Origin: an uncultured Selenomonadales bacterium
GTDB taxonomy: Bacteria > Bacillota > Negativicutes > Selenomonadales > Selenomonadaceae
DNA: 6,181 bases
NCBI GenBank assembly: GCA_937910665.1
Contig: CALEPR010000174.1
Location: 1 to 6,181 of the forward strand
Reading direction: 5' to 3'
The position numbers were made by a program, and so were the translations under genes. Positions 1 to 5,907 of the stretch are shown here, in pieces (within the stretch, counting starts at the first letter, position 1; every line of letters starts with the position of its first letter). The notes beneath the pieces are model-generated. The model was given only the letters and a program-made list of their open reading frames with translations. It searched no databases and was not told the origin of the DNA.

Positions 1-54
1 CAATAATTTTCCTTTTATCTATTTCATTCATTTCATCTTTTGTTACATAAACTT

Positions 55-60
55 TGGAGG
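55..60 (+). promoter_or_regulatory. Ribosome binding site of the glgP-type start
   Basis: TGGAGG lies 6 nt before the ATG at 67. It decides the start: an upstream in-frame ATG at 40 has no Shine-Dalgarno, and the protein from 67 (MTFDAEQF...) begins as glycogen phosphorylases do. The first 54 bases are AT-rich and show no promoter I can defend. Confidence 0.8.
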
Positions 61-66
61 ACTAAA

Positions 67-411
67 ATGACTTTTGATGCAGAACAGTTCAAGGAAAATC
101 TTACTGCTCGCTTGCGCCGCCAGTATGGTAAGGACATTACTCAGGCAAATAAGCATGACTTGTTTGATGCAGTAAGCGCGAGTGCCCTTGAAATTATTAT
201 GCCTAACTGGATGGAAACACGCCGTGCATATGACGCAAAACCAACTAAACAGCTTTACTATCTTAGTGCAGAATTCCTTATGGGACGTGCTCTAAGTAAT
301 AACCTTATAAATGCAGGAATCATGGATCAGGTAAAAGATGTTTTAAAAGAAATGAACATCAACTACGACATGATTGAAGATGAAGAGCCGGATGCAGGTC
401 TTGGCAATGGC
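67..411 (+). pseudogene. glgP: Glycogen/maltodextrin phosphorylase, N-terminal fragment
   Basis: This part of the chimeric frame encodes about 115 of the usual 750-850 residues of a GT35 phosphorylase. Those enzymes release glucose-1-phosphate from cytoplasmic glycogen or maltodextrin. Family marks are the opening helix (LTARLRRQYGKD), the segment KQLYYLSAEFLMGRAL at residues 61-76, and the stretch EEPDAGLGNG at 106-115. In intact proteins that stretch leads straight into GLGRLAACF, but here it switches to NrdD sequence. The PLP lysine and the whole C-terminal domain are missing. The start and its Shine-Dalgarno look native, so the left edge is probably a genuine glgP 5' end. The assignment is from recognised motifs, not from a database search. 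Confidence 0.85.
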
Positions 412-1497
412 GAAACCGCAATATTTCCTATTTCAGTTTTCCAACTTAAAGCAGGAGTTAATTACTATGTCGATGATCCGAACTATGATTTATTCAGACA
501 GGCTTGCAAAGTTTCTGCTAAAAGACTTTTTCCTAACTTTGTAAATCTCGATGCGCCTTATAATTTGCAATACTACAAACCGGGCGATTATAACAGTTAT
601 GTTGCGACGATGGGCTGCAGGACGCGTGTTATGTCGAATGTGAACGGCGCAGAGCAATCCGGCAGTCGCGGAAATTTTTCTTTCGTGACAATCAATTTGC
701 CGAAACTTGCTCTTGAGGCGAAAGGCGACATTGAAAAATTTTTTGAACTCTTTGACAAATATATTTCCATTTCCCATGACTATTTGCTTTTCAGATTAAA
801 AACTATCGAAGAAAAGCATGTCTTTAATTATCCATTTCTCATGGGGCAGGGAGTTTGGATGGGCAGTGAAAATCTCAAACTCACAGACTCGATTAAGGAA
901 GTTCTGAAACATGCAAGTTATTCAATCGGCTTTTGTGGGCTTGCCGAGTGTCTTGTCGCTTTAATCGGAAAACATCATGGACAGAGCGAAGAAGCTCAAC
1001 AACTTGGTTTAAAAATTGTCGGACATCTGCGCGAAAGAACAGATGCTTACACAAAATCTGAAAAAAGAAATTGGACAACTTTTGGAACTCCTGCCGAATC
1101 GACTGCGGGACAATTTCAGCGGGCAAATCGCAAAAAATATGGTCTTATTAAGGGTGTTACCAATCGCGACTACATGACAAATTCCAGCCATGTGCCTGTT
1201 TATTTTCCTATCTGCGCTCATGACAAAATTCAAATTGAAGCTCCATACCATGCACTTTGCAATGCGGGGCATATCGCTTACGTTGAAATGGATGGAGATC
1301 CGACAAGAAATATTTCTGCCTTCGAGGCTGTAGTCCGCGCCATGCACGATGCCGACATGGGATATTTTTCGATCAATCACCCTGTCGATCGTGATCCTGT
1401 CTGCGGCTACACAGGAATTATCGCGAATGAATGTCCGCACTGCCACAGAAAAGAAGTTGAGCGCGGAAGTTTCCACATTGACAGGTTAAAGCGATGA
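67..1497 (+). CDS. Chimeric ORF: GlgP N-terminus fused to NrdD core, lacking glycyl-radical domain
   Basis: The frame encodes 476 aa and has no counterpart as a single protein family. Residues 1-115 read as glycogen phosphorylase and residues about 111-476 as class III anaerobic ribonucleotide reductase. The change falls inside GLGNG (residues 111-115), which glycogen phosphorylase continues as GLGR and NrdD continues as ETAIFPI. The frame ends IDRLKR and its TGA overlaps the ATG of the next gene (ATGA). The phosphorylase part lacks all catalytic and PLP-binding regions. The reductase part lacks the ATP-cone, the first half of the barrel and the glycyl-radical domain. As written, the product should have neither activity. 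Either the contig is misjoined here twice, or this is a real rearrangement. The ORF itself is certain; its biological reality is doubtful. Confidence 0.9.
   Translation: MTFDAEQFKENLTARLRRQYGKDITQANKHDLFDAVSASALEIIMPNWMETRRAYDAKPTKQLYYLSAEFLMGRALSNNLINAGIMDQVKDVLKEMNINYDMIEDEEPDAGLGNGETAIFPISVFQLKAGVNYYVDDPNYDLFRQACKVSAKRLFPNFVNLDAPYNLQYYKPGDYNSYVATMGCRTRVMSNVNGAEQSGSRGNFSFVTINLPKLALEAKGDIEKFFELFDKYISISHDYLLFRLKTIEEKHVFNYPFLMGQGVWMGSENLKLTDSIKEVLKHASYSIGFCGLAECLVALIGKHHGQSEEAQQLGLKIVGHLRERTDAYTKSEKRNWTTFGTPAESTAGQFQRANRKKYGLIKGVTNRDYMTNSSHVPVYFPICAHDKIQIEAPYHALCNAGHIAYVEMDGDPTRNISAFEAVVRAMHDADMGYFSINHPVDRDPVCGYTGIIANECPHCHRKEVERGSFHIDRLKR
397..1497 (+). pseudogene. nrdD: Anaerobic ribonucleoside-triphosphate reductase, internal fragment without glycyl-radical domain
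   Basis: This part covers roughly the second half of a protein usually about 700 aa long. NrdD reduces NTPs to dNTPs under anoxia using a glycyl radical installed by NrdG. Recognisable blocks are GETAIFPI (115-122), DPNYDLF (137-143), MGCRTRV (182-188, with Cys184 aligning from memory with the catalytic loop cysteine), RGNFSFVTINLP (201-212), FLMGQGVWM (257-265), FCGLAECLVAL (289-299), GVTNRDYMTNS (363-373), EAPYHAL (391-397) and HPVDRDPVCGYTG (438-450). Cys446, Cys456 and Cys459 may be zinc ligands. After IDRLKR the expected ITGYLVG glycyl-radical segment, about 50 residues to the C-terminus, is absent. The N-terminal ATP-cone and the first catalytic cysteine are absent too. No nrdG is visible. 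Confidence 0.88.
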
Positions 1498-2537
1498 AGG
1501 AAATTTACAAAAACATTTTAGTATCTGCGCTTTTCAATTTAGGCGACGTGGTTCTGTCTACGTCTGCGCTTGAATTGATAAAAAAATTTTCCCCGCAGAC
1601 AAAAATTACAATGTTGGTGAAGTCGGTTGTGAAGGATGCGCTGATTGACAATCCTGTCGTCGACGATGTGATAATTTATGACTATGAATCGGGCGGCGCA
1701 TCTTTCTCGGCGACGCGGAAAATAGTTCGAGAAATTCGGAGCAGAAATTTTGACTTGGCAATTTCTTTCGACAGAAAATCACGCTCAGCAATTTTGATTT
1801 TTATGTCGGGAATTAAAAGGCGAGTTTGTCCTTCAAAAGTTTTGGACGAAAAAAAAAGTCGCAGCACAATTTTCTACACCGACGTTGTGAATATTGATTA
1901 CGATTTGGAAAAAACTTTGCAAGCAGAAACTTATCAGGAAATTGTCCGCAGATTTTTTGAGATCGACGGACACGGCGAACCGCAAATTCCAAAAAAAAAT
2001 TCGCCTGTCGCCGAAAAACTTCTCGGCAAAATTCCTGTAGGCAAATTAAAAATCGCGCTCTGCGTCAAAGGAACTTTTCCTCTGAAGACTTATCCGAAAG
2101 AATATTTTGCTGAAGTTGTAAATAAACTTCGCGAAAAATATTCTGCAGAATTTTTTATTGTCGGCGCACCTTCAGACAAAGATTATGCGGACGAAGTAAT
2201 TGCAGAAATTGGCGGCGAAGTTTTAAATTTCTGCGGAGAAACTTCTTTGACTGATCTTGCTGAAATTTTTCGCCGCTCAGATTTATTTATCACGGTGGAT
2301 ACGGGAGCAACTCATATTGCCGCGACGACTAAAATTAAAATGGTTACGATGTACGGTTGCACTTCGGCAGAACGTTGGCATCCGATAAATGAAAATGCGA
2401 TCGCTTTGACAAGCGGAGAAAATTGTTGTCCTTGCAAAGTCAAAGCTGAAGATTGTCCGAGCAATCCAAAACCGAATTGTCTTTACAATGTTTTGCCGCA
2501 ACAAGTTATCGAGGCGGCAGAAAAACTTTTGCAGTAA
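1494..2537 (+). CDS. Glycosyltransferase family 9 (ADP-heptose:LPS heptosyltransferase-like)
   Basis: The 347-aa protein has the normal length and two Rossmann-like halves of GT9 enzymes, which add heptose (or a related sugar) to the inner core of lipopolysaccharide on the cytoplasmic side of the inner membrane. The N-terminal motif FNLGDVVLSTSAL (14-26) holds Asp18, at the position of the catalytic aspartate in WaaC/WaaF. The C-terminal nucleotide-sugar motif is TVDTGATHIAA (267-277), followed by MYGCTSAERWHP. A cysteine-rich tail (Cys311, 312, 314, 321, 329) is common in GT9 proteins. The start ATG overlaps the stop of the chimeric frame (ATGA), and only a weak AGG at 1482-1484 precedes it. 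Its true upstream neighbour may have been lost at the suspected junction. The acceptor and donor cannot be told from sequence, so no waa symbol is given. The gene suggests a diderm host. Confidence 0.88.
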   Translation: MKEIYKNILVSALFNLGDVVLSTSALELIKKFSPQTKITMLVKSVVKDALIDNPVVDDVIIYDYESGGASFSATRKIVREIRSRNFDLAISFDRKSRSAILIFMSGIKRRVCPSKVLDEKKSRSTIFYTDVVNIDYDLEKTLQAETYQEIVRRFFEIDGHGEPQIPKKNSPVAEKLLGKIPVGKLKIALCVKGTFPLKTYPKEYFAEVVNKLREKYSAEFFIVGAPSDKDYADEVIAEIGGEVLNFCGETSLTDLAEIFRRSDLFITVDTGATHIAATTKIKMVTMYGCTSAERWHPINENAIALTSGENCCPCKVKAEDCPSNPKPNCLYNVLPQQVIEAAEKLLQ

Positions 2538-2550
2538 AAATAAATTTCGA

Positions 2551-2578
2551 GGCGGAAAAATTTTTTCGCCTTTTTTTT
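2551..2578 (+). terminator. Intrinsic terminator after the GT9 gene
   Basis: GGCGGAAAAA pairs with TTTTTTCGCC (2551-2570): four GC pairs, one G-T wobble, then A-T pairs closing a small loop. Eight T follow directly (2571-2578). It lies 13 nt past the GT9 stop. The next gene starts at 2600, so that gene needs readthrough or a promoter overlapping the terminator. Confidence 0.75.
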
Positions 2579-2584
2579 GTAGTT

Positions 2585-2592
2585 GAGAGGAG
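2585..2592 (+). promoter_or_regulatory. Ribosome binding site fixing the TTG start of the Nif3-like gene
   Basis: GAGAGGAG sits 7 nt before TTG at 2600. The frame is open further upstream to an ATG at 2453, but that would overlap the GT9 coding end and the terminator, and the extra residues have no family similarity. The SD plus the conserved protein start at MKKVTVQSVAEIM make TTG 2600 the clear choice. Confidence 0.8.
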
Positions 2593-2599
2593 AATTTTT

Positions 2600-3394
2600 T
2601 TGAAAAAAGTTACAGTTCAAAGCGTCGCCGAAATCATGAACAGAATCGCGCCGAAAAATTTGGCTGAGGAGTGGGACAATCCCGGTCTTTTGGTAGGAAA
2701 TTTTTCTGCGGAAGTCGATAAAATTTTTATCTGTCTTGATATTTCTGAGGAAGTCATTGAAAATGCGGCAGACTTCGGAGCGCAGTTAATTATTTCCCAC
2801 CATCCGCTGATTTTCCGCGCAGTAAAAAATATTCGCACAGATTTGCCGCTCGGAAGAAAGATTGAACTTTTGATAAAGAAAAATATTTCTGCTTTCGCCG
2901 CGCATACCAATTTAGACAGTGCGGTCGGCGGCGTGAACGATGTTCTTGCTGAAAAAATTGGTCTGACAGAAATAAAAATGTTCGGCGACGAAGAAATTTC
3001 TCTCGGCAGACTTGGAAAACTTCCCGAGCCAATGAGTGCAGAGAATTTTGCCGCGCATGTGAAAAAAGTTTTGAACGCCGAAAGTGTTCGACTTGTTGAC
3101 GCAGGAAATTTTTTAATCGGCAAAGTTGGTCTGTGTAGCGGGGCGGGGAGCGAATTTATTTCAAAAGCAAAATTTTTCGGCGCAGACGCTTTTGTTACCG
3201 GCGACTTGAAATATCACGAAGCTCAAAGTGCGGTTGAAAATAAAATTCACGTCGTCGATGCGGGGCATTTTGCTACAGAATTTCCTATTGTCCATGCGCT
3301 CGCCGAAAAACTTTCTGCAGAGTTCGAGAAACTTAATTACAAAATAAAAATCGCCGAAGACAAAACCTCCGTCGATTTTTTTAAAACAATTTGA
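2600..3394 (+). CDS. Nif3/DUF34 family dinuclear metal-binding protein (YbgI/YqfO type)
   Basis: The 264-aa protein is the compact form of the family, without the PII-like insert of YqfO (about 370 aa). Family signatures are LAEEWDNPGLLVG (21-33), IISHHPLIF (64-72), AHTNLDSAVGGVND (101-114), GRLGKLP (136-142), GDLKYHEA (201-208) and DAGHFATE (220-227). The metal ligands match those known from YbgI: His67, His68, Asp106, His223 and Glu227, so the two-metal centre should be intact. The family is often annotated as GTP cyclohydrolase 1 type 2, but its cellular role is still unsettled. It is cytoplasmic, with no signal peptide or membrane segment. In many Firmicutes this gene follows trmK; here it follows a GT9 gene and a terminator. 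It starts with TTG. It converges on the HAD gene with 17 bp between the stop codons. Confidence 0.9.
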   Translation: MKKVTVQSVAEIMNRIAPKNLAEEWDNPGLLVGNFSAEVDKIFICLDISEEVIENAADFGAQLIISHHPLIFRAVKNIRTDLPLGRKIELLIKKNISAFAAHTNLDSAVGGVNDVLAEKIGLTEIKMFGDEEISLGRLGKLPEPMSAENFAAHVKKVLNAESVRLVDAGNFLIGKVGLCSGAGSEFISKAKFFGADAFVTGDLKYHEAQSAVENKIHVVDAGHFATEFPIVHALAEKLSAEFEKLNYKIKIAEDKTSVDFFKTI

Positions 3395-3411
3395 AATTAT
3401 GAACACTACGA

Positions 3412-4215
3412 TTAAATCAAACCTTCGTCAATAAGTTTTTTTATTCCTACAATAACGCCGCCTTCATCGTTGCCCAAAGTTTCAAACTTGGCAACTTTTT
3501 TTATTTCATGATATGCGTTCGACATGGCGAAACTATATTCGACTGCCTGTAACATTTCATAATCATTCATGAAGTCGCCGAAAGCCGCACACTCCTCCGG
3601 CTTGATGTTCAAACTTTGCTGAACTTTTTTTACGGCGGCTCCTTTGCTTGCGTCGGGCGCGGAAAGATCAACCCAATAATCTGAACTCAAAACAACTTGT
3701 TGAGTGTCGTAAAATTCCGCAAGATGTTTGTAAATATTTTCCTCCGCGTGACCTGTGGAATCGAAGAAAGCAATTTTAATCGGCGTGTCGTTAATTTCCT
3801 CCCAATTTTTTACGGCGACATTTCTGGTGTAATATTTTTTCAATTCCTTTAGATACTCGGGAGTATTTTGCTCTGCCAAAATGTAAGCATCTTTTTTTCC
3901 GCACCAGACGCGTAAAATATTTTTGAAGGAACTTGTAACTTTCAAAACTTTTTCAACAACGGACATCGGCAGGGGGCTCGAAAAAATTTCCTTGCCGCCA
4001 TGCATGACTAAAGTTCCGTTGTCACTGAGGAACAAAAAATCATCGGCGTACTTCGGAAAACTTTCCAACAGAGAATAATATTGTCTGCCGCTTGCCGGAG
4101 AAAAAATTACGCCGCGACTTTTCAGCAAAGAAATCATTTCATCAAAACCTTCAGGCAAATTTCCTTCGCTTGTCAAAAGTGTTCCGTCCATGTCGGAAAA
4201 AATAATTTTAATCAT
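3412..4215 (-). CDS. Cof-type HAD-IIB family hydrolase (sugar-phosphate phosphatase-like)
   Basis: The 267-aa protein has all four HAD motifs. Motif I is DMDGT (8-12), with nucleophile Asp8 and acid/base Asp10. Motif II is SGR with Ser42. Motif III is Lys191 in SKG. Motif IV is GDFMND (213-218), with Asp214 and Asp218 binding Mg2+. The spacing between motifs II and III leaves room for the C2B cap (about 85-185) that defines Cof/YidA-type enzymes, and the length is typical. These are cytoplasmic phosphatases acting on sugar phosphates, nucleotides or FMN; the cap gives no specific substrate here. The start is ATG with GGGAGG nine nt upstream. It shares the strand with the PTS permease gene upstream, 209 bp away, so the two may be cotranscribed, and a sugar-phosphate substrate is then plausible but unproven. 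Confidence 0.9.
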   Translation of the reverse strand: MIKIIFSDMDGTLLTSEGNLPEGFDEMISLLKSRGVIFSPASGRQYYSLLESFPKYADDFLFLSDNGTLVMHGGKEIFSSPLPMSVVEKVLKVTSSFKNILRVWCGKKDAYILAEQNTPEYLKELKKYYTRNVAVKNWEEINDTPIKIAFFDSTGHAEENIYKHLAEFYDTQQVVLSSDYWVDLSAPDASKGAAVKKVQQSLNIKPEECAAFGDFMNDYEMLQAVEYSFAMSNAYHEIKKVAKFETLGNDEGGVIVGIKKLIDEGLI

Positions 4216-4224
4216 TTCAAAAAA

Positions 4225-4230
4225 CCTCCC
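4225..4230 (-). promoter_or_regulatory. Ribosome binding site of the HAD gene
   Basis: On the minus strand GGGAGG precedes the ATG (4215-4213) by 9 nt. It confirms the start and lies 10 nt downstream of the inverted repeat at 4241-4264. Confidence 0.8.
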
Positions 4231-4240
4231 AACAAATTTT

Positions 4241-4264
4241 CAGAACTTGTAGGAACAAGTTCTG
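4241..4264. repeat. Perfect 10-bp inverted repeat in the HAD leader
   Basis: CAGAACTTGT (4241-4250) and ACAAGTTCTG (4255-4264) are exact reverse complements around a 4-base loop (AGGA). No T-run follows on either strand, so it is not an intrinsic terminator. It sits in the 209-bp gap (4216-4424) between the PTS and HAD genes, close to the HAD Shine-Dalgarno. It could be an operator or a leader-RNA hairpin. The rest of the gap (purine-rich 4265-4295, then AT-rich sequence) shows no gene and no terminator or promoter I can defend. Confidence 0.7.
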
Positions 4265-4424
4265 GAGAAAAGGGATAAGGGAAAAGGGGAAACGAAATCC
4301 TTTGCACTAAATCCTATTTCCTGAAACAATACAGCTCCTCAAATTTATATTCGACACAAATTTACAAAAAACTTTTCGCCGAGAAATTTTTCTGTGTGGG
4401 AAGATTGTTTTCAGTCACATAAAA

Positions 4425-5765
4425 TTATTTTTCCTCTGGCGGGTCGTCAAATCCCAAAATCCAAGTCGCGATAAATCCTGCAACGTACGCGACCAAAACT
4501 CCCAGCAAATAAATTCCGACATTGTTTGTCGTCGCCGCGAGCGGAAGTCCTGAAATTCCCAGAGTCGCCGCACCTACCATCGCCGACGCTTGAACTGCAC
4601 CGCCGAACGCTCCGCCAATGCACGCACCTATAAAAGGTTTTCCGAGTGGAAAAGTCACGCCGTAAATTAAAGGTTCGCCGACTCCCATCATTCCGACAGG
4701 CAGAGCAGAGGCGACAGTTTTTTTTAAAAATTTATTTTTTGTCTTGAAGTAAACTGCAATCGCCGCGCCGACTTGTCCCGCTCCTGCCATCGCCAAGATT
4801 GGAAGTAAAATTGTCACGCCGTACCTTGAAATTAAATCGACATGAATCGGAGTAAATGCCTGATGTATTCCAAACATTACCAAAGGCAACCAAATTCCTG
4901 CCAAAACAAATCCCACAAATGCGCCGCCGGAATCAATCGCGCCTGTCGCCAAATTTCCAATCGCGTCCGAAATCATTCCGCCGACAGGTTGCAAAATAAA
5001 AATTGCTGCCGCACCGGAAATTAAAACTGTGAACAATGGCGTTAAAAATAAGTCGAACATTTCAGGAATAATTTTCCGCAAATTTTTTTCCAACCAAGCC
5101 GCAAACGCCGCAATCAAAATTACAGAAATTATTCCGCCTCGACCTGGCAAAAGATTTTCGCCAAAAAAAATTATGTCCTTCAGCGCGGGATGAGAAATTA
5201 ACGCCGCCAAAACTCCGCCAATTATCGGTGTACCGCCGAAAACTTTTCCGGCATTGTAGCCGACAAATAAATTCATTCCCCAGAAAACTGCGTTGCCTGC
5301 CACCATCAAAAGTTTTATAAAATTATCTTCCGCAAGTTCAGGAGAAATTTTCAGCGCAACGCCGACCAAACCTGTTATCAAACCGCAAGCAATAAATCCA
5401 GGAATTAAAGGTATAAAAATGCTTGCAATTTTTTTGAAAAATAATTTTATCGGCGTGGCATTTTTTGCGCGAATCTGTTCGTGAAGTTCTTTGCCGTCGC
5501 CGATTTTTATTTTCGATTTTTGTAAAATTTCATTCACCGCATTTTTAATACTTGTCGCCTTGCCCGGTCCCAAAATTATTTGCAATTCGTCGCCGTCAAG
5601 ATTTATCCCCAAAACTCCTTCAAGTTTTCTCACCGCATCAAAAATTTTTTCGTCGCTCTCGGCAAGGCGAACTCTGAGCCGCGTTATGCAATTTGTCGCG
5701 GACAAAATATTTTTCTCGCCGCCTAAAGTTTCAATAATTTTTTTAGCAAATTCTTCGTTAGTCAA
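4425..5765 (-). CDS. murP: PTS system EIIBC permease, sucrose/N-acetylmuramic acid subfamily (MurP-like)
   Basis: The 446-aa membrane protein imports and phosphorylates a sugar using phosphate relayed from EI, HPr and EIIA. The EIIB domain (about 1-85) has the phosphorylation cysteine Cys26 in NCITRLR and the GPGKA segment (67-71). A linker leads to the EIIC domain (about 105-440), which has roughly ten hydrophobic segments, FGIHQAF (298-304, His301) and GVGEPLIYGVTFP (361-373, Glu364). Stretches such as IFIPLIPGFIA, GYNAGKVFGGT and PILAMAGAGQVGAA match E. coli MurP as I remember it, so MurNAc is the best substrate guess. Sucrose and trehalose permeases are close relatives, and the symbol is tentative. 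There is no EIIA domain, so a free EIIA-Glc (Crr) is expected. TTG at 5765 is preferred over GTG at 5801 because a strong SD precedes it and family similarity begins there. No murQ or regulator is next to it. Confidence 0.85.
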   Translation of the reverse strand: MTNEEFAKKIIETLGGEKNILSATNCITRLRVRLAESDEKIFDAVRKLEGVLGINLDGDELQIILGPGKATSIKNAVNEILQKSKIKIGDGKELHEQIRAKNATPIKLFFKKIASIFIPLIPGFIACGLITGLVGVALKISPELAEDNFIKLLMVAGNAVFWGMNLFVGYNAGKVFGGTPIIGGVLAALISHPALKDIIFFGENLLPGRGGIISVILIAAFAAWLEKNLRKIIPEMFDLFLTPLFTVLISGAAAIFILQPVGGMISDAIGNLATGAIDSGGAFVGFVLAGIWLPLVMFGIHQAFTPIHVDLISRYGVTILLPILAMAGAGQVGAAIAVYFKTKNKFLKKTVASALPVGMMGVGEPLIYGVTFPLGKPFIGACIGGAFGGAVQASAMVGAATLGISGLPLAATTNNVGIYLLGVLVAYVAGFIATWILGFDDPPEEK

Positions 5766-5810
5766 AAAAATTCTCCCTCCACAAAAAAATTCTCCCTCCA
5801 CAAAAAAATT
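5763..5810. repeat. 19-bp tandem repeat spanning the PTS gene's ribosome binding site
   Basis: The 19-base unit aaaaaaattctccctccac occurs exactly twice (5764-5782 and 5783-5801), with partial matches on both sides, giving about 2.5 periods. On the minus strand each copy carries GGAGGGAG followed by AATTTTTTTG. The inner copy provides the SD and TTG start of the permease. The outer copy provides a second SD and a TTG at 5784 that would open an 8-codon frame (MWRENFFD then TAA) overlapping the true start. Confidence 0.85.
5771..5778 (-). promoter_or_regulatory. Ribosome binding site deciding the TTG start of the PTS gene
   Basis: The minus-strand sequence GGAGGGAGAATTTTTTTG places the SD core about 9 nt before TTG (5765-5763). 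It is the inner of two identical copies. Confidence 0.75.
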
Positions 5811-5855
5811 TTGCTTAAACTTCGCTGTTACAAAAAATTTTCCTGCAAAAAATTT

Positions 5856-5868
5856 GATAAATTTTATC
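5856..5868. promoter_or_regulatory. Short palindrome upstream of the PTS gene, possible operator
   Basis: GATAAA-T-TTTATC is a perfect 6-bp dyad with a single central base, about 90 bp upstream of the TTG start. Its place in the likely promoter region fits an operator, but in AT-rich DNA such a short dyad can arise by chance. I found no convincing -35/-10 pair beside it. Confidence 0.25.
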
Positions 5869-5885
5869 CTAAACTAGCGAGAAAA

Positions 5886-5907
5886 CCCCCACTTCTTTAA
5901 GTGGGGG
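5886..5907 (-). terminator. Strong GC hairpin with short T-run; IS200/IS605-type right-end hairpin or terminator
   Basis: CCCCCACTT (5886-5894) pairs perfectly with AAGTGGGGG (5899-5907) around a 4-base loop. On the minus strand it is followed by TTTTCTCGC, so it could act as an intrinsic terminator for minus-strand transcription entering from the right. The flanks (minus strand: GCGATTCAT before the stem, TTTTCTCGC after it) resemble, from memory, the right ends of IS200/IS605 elements downstream of tnpB. The hairpin is certain; its role is not. Confidence 0.6.

Noticed and set aside
1009..1476. 155-codon open frame on the minus strand inside the NrdD segment
   Set aside because: It is opposite well-conserved NrdD coding sequence, has no ribosome binding site and shows no family motif, so it is a shadow frame.
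2453..2599. Upstream extension of the Nif3-like protein to an ATG at 2453
   Set aside because: It would overlap the GT9 coding end and run through the intrinsic terminator. The added residues are not Nif3-like, and a strong SD precedes TTG 2600.
2617..3123. 168-codon open frame on the minus strand inside the Nif3-like gene
   Set aside because: Low-complexity composition (Ser/Phe/Lys-rich) mirrors the conserved Nif3 coding strand; no SD or motif.
3395..3411. Bidirectional terminator between the converging Nif3-like and HAD genes
   Set aside because: The 17-bp gap has no stem, and no hairpin with a T-run is visible in the adjoining gene ends.
4241..4264. LexA (SOS) box
   Set aside because: The GAAC and GTTC half-sites are separated by 2 bases rather than the 4 of the Gram-positive LexA consensus, and the neighbouring genes are not SOS genes.
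4272..4289. G-quadruplex candidate in the HAD leader
   Set aside because: Only three runs of three or more G (4272-4274, 4279-4281, 4286-4289) are present; a fourth is missing nearby.
5491..5877. 128-codon open frame on the plus strand over the PTS gene start
   Set aside because: It is antisense to the EIIB domain and its leader, is rich in Phe/Ser/Lys from AT-rich runs, and has no SD.
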